64,000 bases of DNA, from the NCBI RefSeq assembly GCF_008065135.1, contig NZ_CP042914.1, positions 1,116,001 through 1,180,000 on the forward strand, in the 5' to 3' direction. The notes under the pieces are model-generated. The model was given only the letters and a program-made list of their open reading frames with translations, was not told the DNA's origin and ran no database searches. Shown in pieces: positions 8,987-18,673 of this stretch (positions are counted from its first letter, which is position 1; the number at the start of each line of letters is the position of its first letter). This DNA comes from Roseimaritima ulvae. GTDB taxonomy: Bacteria; Planctomycetota; Planctomycetia; Pirellulales; Pirellulaceae. Made by a program: the position numbers and the translations under genes.

Positions 8987-9217
8987 ATGAGCTCCGCGCC
9001 CCGCTATCGTACGCACTATACGGTTGATGATTATCAGCAGTGGCAGGGCAATTGGGAGTTATGGCAGGGGGTTGCCGTGGCGATGACGCCCGGTCCGTTT
9101 GGTAGGCATCAGCAAGTCTTAACTAAATTGGCCGTGGCGCTACAAAACAGCATTGACGCGACGGCCTGTCGAGCGGTGGTGTTGGCGGATTATTTATTTA
9201 GCGGCCCCTCTTCTTAA
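8987..9217 (+). pseudogene. Uma2-family nuclease remnant (N-terminal part)
   Basis: The 76-residue frame begins YRTHYTVDDYQQWQGNWELW, then GVAVAMTPGPFGRHQQVL and [16 protein letters not shown]. This matches the N-terminal third of Uma2 (DUF820) proteins, a PD-(D/E)xK-type family very abundant in planctomycetes and cyanobacteria, normally about 180-200 residues. The frame stops before the catalytic core residues, and the next 85 bp lead straight into the FAH gene. I read it as a truncated relic, although a short expressed peptide is not excluded. Confidence 0.7.
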
Positions 9218-9302
9218 TCCTCTCCCCCGCTATTCGCTGCGTGGCGGAGGAGACATTGGTCGACGGCTGCAAAGAGTCGACGGGGGGCGTTATCCTGAGG
9301 GC

Positions 9303-10172
9303 ATGAAAATTGCAAAATTCCGACAGGGTGAATCGACCCCCGCCGTTGGCCGCGTCGAAGACGACTCGATTGTGCCGCTGGACCTGCATTCGGCGGGGCT
9401 GCAGCGGTTGAGCGATTTGCTGGACGTCGACGATCCGTTGGCGACCGCCCAGCAGGTGCCCGCTGCCGCCGCGATTCCGCTCAGCAGCGTCACGTTGTTG
9501 CCACCGATCGACCAGCAGGAGGTCTGGGCGGCCGGCGTTACGTATCGCCGCAGCCAGACCGCTCGGATGGAAGAATCCGAAGCGGCGGCCTCGTGCTACG
9601 ACCGCGTCTACACGGCCGATCGACCGGAAATCTTTTTCAAAGCCACTCCGAATCGCGTCCGCGGTCACGGTCAACCGCTGCGGATCCGCTACGATTCCAA
9701 ATGGAATGTTCCGGAACCGGAGATCACGTTGGTGATTTCCAGTGCGATGAAGATCGTCGGCTACACGATCGGCAACGACATGAGCTCGCGCGATATCGAA
9801 GGCGAGAATCCTTTGTATCTGCCGCAGGCCAAGTGCTACGACGCCTGTGCCGGGCTGGGCCCCTGGGTCAAGCTGGCTTCGCCGCTGCCGCCGCCCGAAA
9901 AAATCGGCGTGCAGATGGAAATTCGCCGCGATGGTCAAACGGTTTACGACCAACGCACGGCCGCCGACCAGATGGCTCGCGGCTTTGACGATCTGGTCAG
10001 CTGGCTCGCTCGCGAAAACCCCTTCCCCAATGGCGTGTTTTTAATGACCGGCACCGGCATCGTTCCGGACACTCCCTTCACCCTGCAGCCTGACGACGTC
10101 GTCGACATTACGATCGACGGAGTCGGCACGCTATCCAATTCGATTTTTCAAGACGACGCTCCATCCACATAA
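9303..10172 (+). CDS. Fumarylacetoacetate hydrolase-family protein (probable 2-keto-3-deoxy-sugar-acid dehydratase)
   Basis: The ATG at 9303 begins [18 protein letters not shown], the usual FAH-family N-terminus; upstream TTG codons in the same frame are unlikely starts. The core shows [10 protein letters not shown] (metal-binding Glu pair), [19 protein letters not shown] and [35 protein letters not shown] and the strict IFFKATP region resemble the subgroup of FAH proteins that act on 2-keto-3-deoxy-pentonates rather than aromatic breakdown products. The aldehyde dehydrogenase begins 12 bp downstream. Together they could convert 2-keto-3-deoxypentonate to 2-oxoglutarate semialdehyde and then 2-oxoglutarate. 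The family is sure; the substrate is inference from context. Confidence 0.85.
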   Translation: MKIAKFRQGESTPAVGRVEDDSIVPLDLHSAGLQRLSDLLDVDDPLATAQQVPAAAAIPLSSVTLLPPIDQQEVWAAGVTYRRSQTARMEESEAAASCYDRVYTADRPEIFFKATPNRVRGHGQPLRIRYDSKWNVPEPEITLVISSAMKIVGYTIGNDMSSRDIEGENPLYLPQAKCYDACAGLGPWVKLASPLPPPEKIGVQMEIRRDGQTVYDQRTAADQMARGFDDLVSWLARENPFPNGVFLMTGTGIVPDTPFTLQPDDVVDITIDGVGTLSNSIFQDDAPST

Positions 10173-10184
10173 TTTTAACGATTC

Positions 10185-11774
10185 ATGAATTCTGAAACTC
10201 AACCTGTATTGATCGACGGTCAGTGGCGCGAGGCCTCGGCAACCGGCAGCTTTCAAGCCACCAATCCCAACACCCGGGAACAACTGCCCCCGCACTTCCC
10301 CGTCAGCTCCTGGCAGGACTGTGATGCGGCGTTGGCAGCCGCGTCGGCCGCCGCGGTGGAACTGCGTAAATTGCCACGACAAAAGATCGCCAACTTCTTG
10401 CTGGCCTTTGCCGACAATCTGCAGTCCGCCGCCGATGCTTTGGTCGAAGCCGCTTATGCCGAAACCGGCCTAGCTAAAAGTCCTCGGCTGGCCGACGTTG
10501 AATTGCCTCGCACGGTCAATCAATTGAAACTGGCCGCTGCCGCCGTGGTCAACGGAGACTGGGTGTCGCCGGTGATTGATACCAAAGCGGGTATTCGTTC
10601 CTGTTATGAATCGCTCGGTCCGGTTTGTGTGTTTGGTCCCAACAATTTTCCCTTCGCTTTCAACAGTGTCGCCGGTGGTGATTTTGCCGCCGCCATCGCT
10701 GCGGGTAACCCGGTGATCGCCAAAGCCAACACGTCGCATCCCGAAACGACGCGTCTGTTGGCCGAACAAGCCTTTGCAGCTGTCGAGTCCAGCGGGCTGC
10801 CCGCTGCCACGGTGCAGTTGATCTACCGCACCAGTCATGACGACGGAGCCCGCTTGGTGGCCGATCCCCGTAATGGTGCGACCGGGTACACGGGCAGCCG
10901 CCGCGCGGGGTTGGCACTTAAAGCAGCTGCCGATGCGGCCGGCAAACCGATCTATCTGGAACTGTCCAGCGTGAACCCGGTTGTCATCACTCCGGCCGCA
11001 CTGAAGGAACGGCCGGAAGACATCGTCAATGAATTTGTCACCAGTGCGTTGATGGGCACCGGCCAGTTTTGCACCAACCCCGGCATGGTGGTGTTGGTTG
11101 CCGGAGCGGAAAGCGAAGCGTTTGTGAACGCGGTCCGCGAACGCTTCTCCACCGCCCCGGCCGGCACGCTGTTGTCTCCGGCCGTCGCCGATTCGCTCAG
11201 CAGCAGTGTGAAAACCCTGATCGAAGCGGGCGCCGAGCGGTTGGCCGGGGATGGTTCGTCAGAACCCAATCGATGCGCGGTCTCCAATACGCTGTTGCAG
11301 TGCAGCGGTCAGCAATTCTTGCAGGATCCGGAAACGTTTCAGACCGAAGCGTTTGGTAATGCATCGTTGTTTGTGGTCGCTGACGATCTGGACCAGGCCG
11401 CCAAGGTCATCGATTCGCTGGAAGGCAATCTGACGGGCTGCCTGTACACGGCCACCGATGGCAGCGACGAAGCGGCTTATGAACAGTTGGCGTTCGCCAT
11501 GACGCCGCGCGTGGGCCGGTTGTTAAACGACAAAATGCCCACCGGCGTGGCCGTCAGCGCCGCGATGAACCATGGCGGACCCTACCCGGCCACCGGACAT
11601 CCCGGGTTTACCGCTGTCGGCATTCCCACGTCGATTTCGCGGTTCGCTAAATTGACCAGTTACGACAATGTGCGAGCGGATCGGTTGCCTTGTTGGTTGG
11701 CCGACAAGAATCCCACCGGCAGTACGTGGCGTTACATTGACGGTCGATGGACTCAAGCCGACGTCTCCAACTAG
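10185..11774 (+). CDS. Aldehyde dehydrogenase (probable 2-oxoglutarate semialdehyde dehydrogenase)
   Basis: This 529-residue NAD(P)-dependent aldehyde dehydrogenase has catalytic Cys296 (GQFCTNPG) and general base Glu259 (LELSSVNP), with the cofactor-fold region [11 protein letters not shown]. The slightly long length and the NPNT...LPPHFPVS N-terminus fit the NADP-type group that contains 2-oxoglutarate semialdehyde dehydrogenases. A 12-bp gap separates it from the FAH gene and 10 bp from the YyaL-like gene, so an operon is likely. Late residues [15 protein letters not shown] are an ordinary terminus. Substrate specificity cannot be read from sequence alone. Confidence 0.85.
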   Translation: MNSETQPVLIDGQWREASATGSFQATNPNTREQLPPHFPVSSWQDCDAALAAASAAAVELRKLPRQKIANFLLAFADNLQSAADALVEAAYAETGLAKSPRLADVELPRTVNQLKLAAAAVVNGDWVSPVIDTKAGIRSCYESLGPVCVFGPNNFPFAFNSVAGGDFAAAIAAGNPVIAKANTSHPETTRLLAEQAFAAVESSGLPAATVQLIYRTSHDDGARLVADPRNGATGYTGSRRAGLALKAAADAAGKPIYLELSSVNPVVITPAALKERPEDIVNEFVTSALMGTGQFCTNPGMVVLVAGAESEAFVNAVRERFSTAPAGTLLSPAVADSLSSSVKTLIEAGAERLAGDGSSEPNRCAVSNTLLQCSGQQFLQDPETFQTEAFGNASLFVVADDLDQAAKVIDSLEGNLTGCLYTATDGSDEAAYEQLAFAMTPRVGRLLNDKMPTGVAVSAAMNHGGPYPATGHPGFTAVGIPTSISRFAKLTSYDNVRADRLPCWLADKNPTGSTWRYIDGRWTQADVSN

Positions 11775-11784
11775 GAACCTTTCG

Positions 11785-13839
11785 ATGCCCAACAAACTAG
11801 CGAACGCGCGCAGTCCTTACCTGCTGCAGCACAAGGACAATCCGGTCGACTGGTATCCGTGGGGCAAAGAAGCGCTCGACAAAGCCAAGCAGGAGAACAA
11901 GCCGATCTTTCTGTCGATCGGCTATGCGGCTTGTCACTGGTGCCATGTGATGGAGCACGAGAGTTTCGAAAACGAAGCCATCGCGGCCAAGTTGAACGAA
12001 CATTTTGTGTGCATCAAAGTCGATCGGGAAGAACGTCCCGACATCGACCAAATCTACATGAACGCCGTGCAGATGATGACCGGCCAAGGCGGCTGGCCGC
12101 TGAACGTGTTCCTGACCCCGGATCGCAAGCCGTTCTACGCCGGGACCTATTGGCCGCCGGCGCCGCGGGCTGGGATGCCGGGGTTTCCCACGGTCATCGA
12201 TGCGGTCGCGGACGCTTGGAATGACCGCCAAGCCGACGCCAATAAGTTTGCCGATGAGATCACCGAATCGCTTAATGAGATCGCTTCGGGGCCCGCCTCG
12301 GACGCCACCAACGTGGCAGCGGTGGCCACCATCGATCAAGCCTGCCAACGCTTGATCCGAGTGCATGACGACAAGTGGGGCGGCTTCGGGCAGGCTCCGA
12401 AATTTCCGCATGTGACCGACATCGAGTTACTGCTGCGCTGTCACCATCGTCGCCCCGATGCGGCGGCGATCGCCGCTGTGCGGACGACGCTGGACAAGAT
12501 GGCCTCGGGCGGTATCTACGATCACCTGGGCGGCGGGTTTGCACGTTACAGCGTCGACGAACGTTGGTTGGTGCCGCACTTCGAAAAAATGTTGTACGAC
12601 AACGGCGGGCTGGCCTCCGCGTACCTGCACGCTTATCAACTGACCGGCGACGCCGATTACGCTAACGTTGCCGATGAAACGCTGCGGTACCTGGTCCGCG
12701 ACATGACCGATGCGGCGGGTGGAATCCACAGCAGTGAAGACGCCGACAGCGAAGGCGAAGAAGGTAAGTTCTATGTCTGGAGCGTCGACGAAATCGTGTC
12801 GGTGTTGGGCGAACAACGGGGCCGTCGGTTCGCTCAGATCTATGACGTTACGCCGGCTGGCAATTTTGAAGGCCACAACATTCTGAACCTGCCCATGCCG
12901 ATCGCCAAACTGGCCGAGGAAGCCGGTTGGGATCTGGCCACGGTGATGAAGGAGTTGGCCGAAGACCGCGAGAAGCTGCGGTTGCATCGGGACAAACGCA
13001 TCCACCCCGGCCGCGATGATAAGGTGCTGACCAGCTGGAACGGCTTGGCGATCGAAGCTCTCTCTTTGGGCTCTCGCGTATTGGGCAAACCGGAGTATGC
13101 CGCGGCGGCTGAACAAGCGGCGTCGTTTGTGTGGGACACGATGCGCGGCGAAGACGGACGGTTGCTGCACGCGTTCCGCGACGGGCACGCGCATTTGGCG
13201 GCTTATCTGGACGATTATGCTTACACGATCGAAGCTTTCGTGGCCTTGTACGAAGCCACCGGACGGGCACGGTGGATCGAGCGGGCGACGAAACTGGCCG
13301 ATCAGATGATCGAGCATTTCGAGGATGAGCAATCCGGCGGTTTTTTCTACACCGCCGATGATGCCGAAGCCTTGATTTCGCGAACCAAAGATTGGCATGA
13401 CAACAGCATCCCCAGTTCCAACGGTTCGGCGGCCGCAGGTCTGATTCGTCTCGGCCGACTGACCGACAATCAGACGTTCTTGCAAGCCGCCGAACGCACT
13501 TTGGTAGCCGGCACCGAGGTCATCGAAAAACAAGCCGCGGCGGCCGCCAAGTTATTGTTGGCCTTGGACCTTTGGCACCACGGCAATCGGCAAGTGGTTG
13601 TATCGGCACCGACATCCGAGGCCAACCAAGCTTTGTTGGACGCCTTGTTCCGCAAGTTTTTGCCGCACACCACGATCGCGATCGTAACCGGCGAAGCCCC
13701 AGACAAAGGTCCGTTAGCTAAGCTGCTCGCCGGCAAAAATCCGCAAGGCGGCGAGGCCACGGTCTACGTCTGCAAGAACTACACCTGCGACGCCCCCCAA
13801 AGCGGCCCCGAAGCGCTGCAGACGGTCAAAGCGTTGTAG
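11785..13839 (+). CDS. Thioredoxin-domain protein, YyaL/DUF255 family
   Basis: The ATG at 11785 begins [20 protein letters not shown], the canonical start of the YyaL/SSP411 family; the frame extends upstream inside the previous gene but is not needed. The N-terminal DUF255 thioredoxin-like domain has the [12 protein letters not shown] motif (about residue 51) and [16 protein letters not shown]. The remaining 500 residues form the alpha-barrel region of the family ([37 protein letters not shown]). The length of 684 residues is normal. The biochemical function of the family is not well established. It is probably co-transcribed with the aldehyde dehydrogenase. The stop is followed at once by an inverted repeat. 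Confidence 0.92.
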   Translation: MPNKLANARSPYLLQHKDNPVDWYPWGKEALDKAKQENKPIFLSIGYAACHWCHVMEHESFENEAIAAKLNEHFVCIKVDREERPDIDQIYMNAVQMMTGQGGWPLNVFLTPDRKPFYAGTYWPPAPRAGMPGFPTVIDAVADAWNDRQADANKFADEITESLNEIASGPASDATNVAAVATIDQACQRLIRVHDDKWGGFGQAPKFPHVTDIELLLRCHHRRPDAAAIAAVRTTLDKMASGGIYDHLGGGFARYSVDERWLVPHFEKMLYDNGGLASAYLHAYQLTGDADYANVADETLRYLVRDMTDAAGGIHSSEDADSEGEEGKFYVWSVDEIVSVLGEQRGRRFAQIYDVTPAGNFEGHNILNLPMPIAKLAEEAGWDLATVMKELAEDREKLRLHRDKRIHPGRDDKVLTSWNGLAIEALSLGSRVLGKPEYAAAAEQAASFVWDTMRGEDGRLLHAFRDGHAHLAAYLDDYAYTIEAFVALYEATGRARWIERATKLADQMIEHFEDEQSGGFFYTADDAEALISRTKDWHDNSIPSSNGSAAAGLIRLGRLTDNQTFLQAAERTLVAGTEVIEKQAAAAAKLLLALDLWHHGNRQVVVSAPTSEANQALLDALFRKFLPHTTIAIVTGEAPDKGPLAKLLAGKNPQGGEATVYVCKNYTCDAPQSGPEALQTVKAL

Positions 13840-13960
13840 GTCGTTGTTCGCTCCGCGAACACAACGCAGGAACACTGGCAAGAACGTTAAGTTCGCGGAG
13901 CGAACTACGACCATGGAACACTGGCAAGAACGTTAAGTTCGCGGAGCGAACTACGACCAT
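13840..13960. repeat. Tandem 46-bp repeat and inverted GTTCGCTCCGCGAAC unit
   Basis: Two identical 46-bp units lie at 13869-13914 and 13915-13960, each holding GTTCGCGGAGCGAAC. An inverted relative, GTCGTTGTTCGCTCCGCGAA, begins at 13840 directly after the YyaL stop. Left and right arms can pair across the convergent gap. The last ten bases of unit 2 supply the TAG stop of the FAD oxidoreductase (CTA at 13951-13953). Confidence 0.9.
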
Positions 13961-15717
13961 GCCAATTCAAATCCTTGCCCTTTCAGCACGCTCTGGAACT
14001 TGCTCAGCGAATTTGCTTGGTTGCGAATCCCTTGGGGATGCTCGCTTTGATCGATGCAGTGCGCTGCTAACGCACCGGCGGCTTCGCCGATACTCCATTC
14101 GACAGGGTGCAGTCGGTAACAGCCGTTGCTCAGATGGGTGGTGCCAATGTTTTTGCAGCCCGCAATTAAGTTTTGCGTTCGCTGGGGGAGCAATGCGCCT
14201 AAGGGAATTTGAAAGGGCACGCTGGAAAAGTCGATGTAGTTGTCGCCCCCGGAGCTGGGATGAAGATCCAAATGGTAGTAGCCGATGCCGACGGAGTCAT
14301 GGAACGAAGCCGCGGTCGCTTTGTCCGCGGGGTTTTTGAGCAGTGCCTTGCGATCGGCTAAGGAGATGTGCTGCTCCAAAATCGTAAACTCCGCTTTGAT
14401 GCGACGCGATTCGCGGATGTAGGGATACTGGGCCAAGCCATCGGCGGTGCCCATGATGTCTTTCCGCAAACGGAGTCCTTTCCAGCCGGCACCTCCGTCG
14501 GGACGCGGGGCTTCGGTCTGCAGCCAGTACAGCAGCGACAAACTAAGTTGCCGCGCGCCTTCGCGATGTCGGGCGATTTCCTGCTCATCACCCGTGATCA
14601 AATTTCCCAGCATATAGTCGTTCTGCGGCCAGTTAACGATCGTCACTCCACTGTCGTAGGTGTTGGGAACAAAATTGGCCGGATCAATGATGCGGCGGTA
14701 CAGCCACAGGTTCAGCGCTTTGGTTCTCGGCGGCGGGCCGCCCTTGCTCGGCGGCACAAAATCCAAGTCATGAGGTTTCAGCGTATTCGGCTTGGAGTAC
14801 TGCAGCGAAAGCAGTTTGCCGGGCCAGGCGGGATCTAAATCTGGGGTGTGGTTCCGCCAAAAATCGTACTGGGCGGGTTTGTCGATCGTGTGGTCCGCAC
14901 CATCGATATGGTCAATCGCAAAACACCAGGTGAACGCTTGGATGTTATCCGGAGCGGCCTGCGGCGGCGCATGCGCTTCTCCGGTTTCGTCGCGGGATTC
15001 GGCTCCGGTGACAAACTCGGTGTTGGTGAGCGGTAGCAGATCGCCCTGTTCACTGGCGTCGATAAAATACGGCGCCGTGACTTGAATCGACTGTCCTGCC
15101 GCGGTCGCCAGCGTTACCGAACGAACTTGGTCTCCATCAACCTCCGCTTTCAAAGGCTCGGTATTGAGCAATACCGTCAATCGACCGGCGCTGACCGCGG
15201 GCGCCAACATGGCATCCAGTACGGCGACGGCGACACGGGGTTCATGACAAAGTCGCGACACCGAGCCGTTGCCAGGATTGAGTCGAGGATTCGACTTGGC
15301 GGCGGCGGTGAGCGGGTAATTGCGGCGATAGAAGTTGCGAACCCTTTCGCGGAATTCACGGTAGCTGGCCGTGCACCCATGCGTCTCGATATGAGCGTGT
15401 TCGTCGGGCGGCACACCCTGTTGGCTCAGTTGCCCACCCAGCCAGTCGGTGGGTTCCGTCAACAGCACGCGTTTTCCCATTCGCGTTGCGGCCAGCGCCG
15501 CGGCACAGCCTCCCAGGCCTCCCCCGATGATCACCACGTCGACAGCGATTTCGTCTGCAGGGCGATCGGCAGTCGCGGCGACGAGCTGTGGGTAACACGC
15601 GGAGGCAGCACCAAGGCCGCAGAATTCGAGAAAACGGCGGCGTGCAAAGCCGCGAGCATAGGTCGGTCGAGAGTCGGTGTGGGAAGGATCTGGCATCGTG
15701 TTTCGTGATGGACGCAA
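13951..15717 (-). CDS. Exported FAD-dependent oxidoreductase (Tat substrate)
   Basis: This 588-residue protein has a twin-arginine signal (ARRRFLEFCGLGAASA) followed by an FAD-binding Rossmann motif, VDVVIIGGGLGGCAAALAA, and TEPTDWLGGQLSQQGV. It belongs to the FAD-dependent oxidoreductase group often found exported in planctomycetes, usually of unknown substrate. Other group features are FIDASEQGDLLPL and the late VGIGYYHLDLHPS. Tat export means it is folded with FAD before leaving the cytoplasm. The start may be the second Met (MPDPSHTDS), eight residues in. The C-terminus FELAWS and the stop fall inside the neighbouring 46-bp repeat, so the original end may have been altered by the repeat. 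Confidence 0.85.
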   Translation of the reverse strand: MRPSRNTMPDPSHTDSRPTYARGFARRRFLEFCGLGAASACYPQLVAATADRPADEIAVDVVIIGGGLGGCAAALAATRMGKRVLLTEPTDWLGGQLSQQGVPPDEHAHIETHGCTASYREFRERVRNFYRRNYPLTAAAKSNPRLNPGNGSVSRLCHEPRVAVAVLDAMLAPAVSAGRLTVLLNTEPLKAEVDGDQVRSVTLATAAGQSIQVTAPYFIDASEQGDLLPLTNTEFVTGAESRDETGEAHAPPQAAPDNIQAFTWCFAIDHIDGADHTIDKPAQYDFWRNHTPDLDPAWPGKLLSLQYSKPNTLKPHDLDFVPPSKGGPPPRTKALNLWLYRRIIDPANFVPNTYDSGVTIVNWPQNDYMLGNLITGDEQEIARHREGARQLSLSLLYWLQTEAPRPDGGAGWKGLRLRKDIMGTADGLAQYPYIRESRRIKAEFTILEQHISLADRKALLKNPADKATAASFHDSVGIGYYHLDLHPSSGGDNYIDFSSVPFQIPLGALLPQRTQNLIAGCKNIGTTHLSNGCYRLHPVEWSIGEAAGALAAHCIDQSEHPQGIRNQANSLSKFQSVLKGQGFELAWS

Positions 15718-15814
15718 GGAAACGGACGAGAGTGCCTCTCAGTGTAATTGTTTCACGATGACCACGTATCGCGAAGCTCCAAGGCGAGTGTGGGGGAAGC
15801 GACGTAGCTTGACT

Positions 15815-15869
15815 CTCCGAGTCGAGTCGTTTTGAGAATGGAGTCTGCCCGACTCAGAGAGTCAGTCTA
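15815..15869. repeat. Intergenic hairpin repeat
   Basis: TAGCTTGACTCTCCGAGTCG (15815-15834) faces CGACTCAGAGAGTCAGTCTA (15850-15869), which pairs with few mismatches. A further AGTCAGGCTACGT near 15880 repeats the edge. It sits between two same-strand genes and may be a dispersed palindromic unit. Confidence 0.6.
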
Positions 15870-15891
15870 TGGGGGGAGTCAGGCTACGTGT

Positions 15892-16935
15892 TCAATTCAC
15901 ATGCCACTCGATGCGGCGGACTTTGCCGCCGAGGCTGCGGTCGACCAGTTGTTTGCGAGTCGCTTCATCCAACTTTGGTTCGCCACGCAGGTAGCTGTCC
16001 AGAATCTTGGGCACGATCACTTTCAACGCATTGGTGACATCGGTGTCCGGACGCAGAAAAGTCCGAGGACTGCCGCTTGAATCGGAGAAGCTGAAGTGGT
16101 TGGCATCGTGAAACCACAGCAGATGTTTGTCACCTTTGGGCATCAGCTTAAAAAAATCCCGGTGGCGATCGCCCGATAGGTCGCGCGTGCCGGAGATGCC
16201 CACAAACGGCCGCGTGACCGTGGCAAAACTGTCCTCGTCAAAGAATTTGCCGTTGGAGCTTTGCGGGCTAAGCGCGATGCCAAGCTTGATCCGCGGTTCG
16301 CCAAGGTCGCCGTCGAGGTCGACCGGTTTCACTCCGCAACAGACCATCGCTGTAAATGCGCCGTAAGAGTGCCCGACGATAGCGATTTGGGATAGGTCGA
16401 TGCGGCCCTTGAAGCGAGCGTCCTCGCGGTTCAGTTGTTCCGCCAGATCAATCGCAAACCGTACGTCCAGCGGGCGGTTTTTCCTGGCCGTCATGTCGTC
16501 GCCGCAATCTCGTAGGGCGTCGCGAAATCCCAGTCCTTGGGTTCGCATGCGGCGGCGGAGGTCGGTGGTGTTGCTGGTGACGTGTTCCAGACACATGACC
16601 ACGTAGCCCTGCCGAGCCGTTTCGGCCGCCAGAGCGTACAGCCCATGACGACTGCCACCGCCACCGTGGGAGACCAGTATCAGCGGCTGGGCAACCTTTT
16701 GTTTCGGCAAATGAAAGGTCACCGGGACGTTGCGAGCGCGAGCTTTATCAAGGTTGTTCGGCAGGTCGATGACGCTCTGGGCCTCCCAGGCATCGAACGC
16801 GTCCGGCTCGTGGGAGCCAGGCTGGGGCGCCGCCTGATCCGGGCTGCTCAGATTCTGTGCAAAGCCGGATGGGGCGGACAACAGGCCTAGCAGACAGATA
16901 ATGGCCCCGTACGGGATGTCGTGGAGATGCTTCAT
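15892..16935 (-). CDS. Exported alpha/beta hydrolase (chlorophyllase/PAF-acetylhydrolase-like)
   Basis: This 347-residue protein has a signal peptide ([16 protein letters not shown]). Fold motifs are [15 protein letters not shown] (oxyanion loop) and [15 protein letters not shown] (GxSxG nucleophile), followed by [12 protein letters not shown] (acid region) and [12 protein letters not shown] (His region). The arrangement resembles exported hydrolases annotated as dienelactone- or chlorophyllase-like; the substrate is unknown. It is read in the same direction as the FAD oxidoreductase but separated by 174 bp with a hairpin, so a separate transcript is likely. Met1 starts a run of 25 residues before the likely cleavage, a typical length. 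Confidence 0.8.
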   Translation of the reverse strand: MKHLHDIPYGAIICLLGLLSAPSGFAQNLSSPDQAAPQPGSHEPDAFDAWEAQSVIDLPNNLDKARARNVPVTFHLPKQKVAQPLILVSHGGGGSRHGLYALAAETARQGYVVMCLEHVTSNTTDLRRRMRTQGLGFRDALRDCGDDMTARKNRPLDVRFAIDLAEQLNREDARFKGRIDLSQIAIVGHSYGAFTAMVCCGVKPVDLDGDLGEPRIKLGIALSPQSSNGKFFDEDSFATVTRPFVGISGTRDLSGDRHRDFFKLMPKGDKHLLWFHDANHFSFSDSSGSPRTFLRPDTDVTNALKVIVPKILDSYLRGEPKLDEATRKQLVDRSLGGKVRRIEWHVN

Positions 16936-17190
16936 GGTGGTCAGCTCTTTCGCGTTGGAGACTCTGGTTTAGGAACCCTGGTCGGTCGTCGAAGTTTCGC
17001 TGAAATCGGGGAGCTTGAGGGAGGTTAGGGAGGACAGAGTAATGGGAGACAGAGGAATGAGGGATAGACGTAGCCTGTCAAAAATTCGGCGTTGTGGGCC
17101 TGGTGGGTTGCGCAAGTTTCTGTCGGGAGTCGCGCAGCAACAATGCCAATCAGCCGCGTGGGAGGTGAAGTGTATTAATGACGGATTCAC

Positions 17191-17299
17191 TTCACTCTCC
17201 CTCTGGGAGAGTCGAGCGTCAGCGAGGAGAGGGCGACCGCGCCGCCGCAAAAGAACCTCCCCTCGCAAAGGCTCGACCCTCCTTAAAAAGGAGGGTGAA
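17191..17299. repeat. Family-B MITE-like element, copy 1
   Basis: The element starts TTCACTCTCCCTCTGGGAGA and ends GGAGGGTGAA, so the ends are inverted repeats. Internal segments GTCGAGCGTCAGCGAGGAGA and AACCTCCCCTCGCAAAGGCT match the copy at 50353-50468 with a few substitutions. There is no coding capacity. Confidence 0.8.
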
Positions 17300-17407
17300 G
17301 CAAGCGGCCCCAAGGTCCAATGCTGCAGTAATACATTTCACGTCCCTAGCGGCGACCAAGTAAAGCCCGGGACGTGAGCCCCAGGATGAGGTTGCAGTGC
17401 CCCGGAA

Positions 17408-17459
17408 AGCTGCGGAGCAGCGACAGCAAGATCGTTCTCGCTACCGCTGCTCCGCAGCT
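17408..17459. repeat. 52-bp palindrome upstream of lipoprotein gene
   Basis: AGCTGCGGAGCAGCG (17408-17422) and its exact reverse complement (17445-17459) flank an inner part that is also nearly self-complementary, giving an almost continuous palindrome ending 68 bp before the downstream ATG. It could form a strong RNA hairpin in a 5' leader. Confidence 0.75.
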
Positions 17460-17527
17460 GAACGGAGAGTTTCGCTGGTTTCTCTTGACTTGCGGCGGGC
17501 GGGCTTGGTACGGACGGCTGCAGCGCT

Positions 17528-18541
17528 ATGGGTACACGTCTATTTTCGTATTTACAGATGCAAGTCGGATTGGGCTTGGCGGTTCTGGCCGTCACGCTGG
17601 GGTGCCGCACGGACGCGTCGCTGTACGTCTGGAAACCTCCACAAGTCCGTTCCGCGGTCGGCCAAGACATCTTGGTCGCTCCTCTGCTGGGCGAGCCGCA
17701 AATGGCTGCCGATGTATTGGCGGCCGTACGTGCTACTCAGCCCGACGATCACGGTCGTCAATTGCGCGTGCACAGTCCCCTGCAACTGCAGGCGGCCGCT
17801 CATGGACACGTGATGTTGGCTTCGGCGATGGAACAATCGTCGCCCGAACCAATGAGCGATTTAACGCTGTTGGCGTTGGCTCGGCAAGCCGGCGTGGATT
17901 GGTTGCTGATGGGCGAAATAATGACTGACGGCCGCCCTGCCCGGCAGGCATCCGTACTGCCAGAAGACCTGCAGAAAGCTGCGTCGCCGCCTTTGGCCGA
18001 TCGCTTGGCCGATCGCTTGGCAGTCGTTTGGCGGCTGTATGATGTTTCGGTCGCGCGGCCGGTTGCGGATCGTGCCGTGGTGGTCGACGGAGCTTTACTT
18101 GCCGAGCGTTATCCGGACTTGGAATCATCGCCAGCGGGGCTGAGCACCGCGGCGGGCCGTGAGGCTTGGCGGTTGGTTACGCCGGGGATCGAAGCTACCG
18201 ATGTCCAGCTCGCTCGACCCTGGACACGGCCGGGCAGTCGGCTCGTTCGCGAGGCCAATACGTTGGCGGTTGCCGGGGATTGGCCGGCAGCGGCGCAGCG
18301 GTGGCAGCAAGTCTTGGCGGCGCATCAAGGGCAACACGCCGCGGTGCATAATCTGGCCATCGCTGCCGCGGCGGCTCAAGACTTTTCCAAAGCTCGGCGT
18401 CAAATTCGCGAAGCTTTGCAAATGCGTGACTGCAAGCACTATCGCCAGACGGCCGCCTGGATTGAAACCCAGCAGCGAGCCTATCACCGAGCTTTTGCGT
18501 TGCCGGATCCACCCGAAGGCTGGACGCTGACTCGCGACTAG
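17528..18541 (+). CDS. Lipoprotein of unknown function with TPR-like C-terminus
   Basis: This 337-residue protein begins with a lipoprotein signal (VGLGLAVLAVTLGC, lipobox Cys about residue 26). The middle shows IVVAPLLG-like and VDWLLMGEIMTDGR, as in proteins that compute a score over named components. The C-terminal 100 residues (REANTLAVAGDWPAAAQRWQ, HNLAIAAAAAQDFSKARRQI) look like two TPR-type helix pairs. It should be anchored in a membrane facing the periplasm. It stands alone between a long repeat-rich region and a REP doublet. I do not recognise a specific family. Confidence 0.75.
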   Translation: MGTRLFSYLQMQVGLGLAVLAVTLGCRTDASLYVWKPPQVRSAVGQDILVAPLLGEPQMAADVLAAVRATQPDDHGRQLRVHSPLQLQAAAHGHVMLASAMEQSSPEPMSDLTLLALARQAGVDWLLMGEIMTDGRPARQASVLPEDLQKAASPPLADRLADRLAVVWRLYDVSVARPVADRAVVVDGALLAERYPDLESSPAGLSTAAGREAWRLVTPGIEATDVQLARPWTRPGSRLVREANTLAVAGDWPAAAQRWQQVLAAHQGQHAAVHNLAIAAAAAQDFSKARRQIREALQMRDCKHYRQTAAWIETQQRAYHRAFALPDPPEGWTLTRD

Positions 18542-18562
18542 CGGATGAGCGGCGCCGATCTC

Positions 18563-18639
18563 GTAGCATGGGACCCCGGGCCCGTGCAAATCAAGCGTCA
18601 CGACTCCTCACCAAGTCACGGGCCAAGGGCCCATGCTAC
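18563..18639. repeat. REP-like doublet, locus 2 (convergent gap)
   Basis: The forward unit GTAGCATGGGACCCCGGGCC (18563-18586) faces the reverse unit CACGGGCCAAGGGCCCATGC (18617-18639). Only 30 bp separate them, so they can form one long stem. It fills most of the 132-bp gap between the lipoprotein and GNAT genes. Confidence 0.85.
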
Positions 18640-18673
18640 GCAGGAGAAGCCCGCAAGTTGTCCCTGGTGACGC

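Larger units (their letters stand above)
16936..17527. other. 592-bp intergenic region
   Basis: No convincing gene is seen. The region holds a family-B element (17191-17299 plus flank), a 20-nt string AGTAATACATTTCACGTCCC (17328-17347) that recurs exactly at 32038-32057, and a 52-bp palindrome (17408-17459). It separates divergent genes and must contain both promoters, but I could not pick out clear boxes. Confidence 0.6.

Noticed and set aside
13840-13960. Possible CRISPR array at the 46-bp repeats
   Set aside because: Only two adjacent copies without spacers and no cas genes.
17374-17928. 184-codon plus-strand frame across the palindrome and lipoprotein start
   Set aside because: It reads through the palindrome and the lipoprotein coding region in another frame; the lipoprotein start has a good signal peptide.
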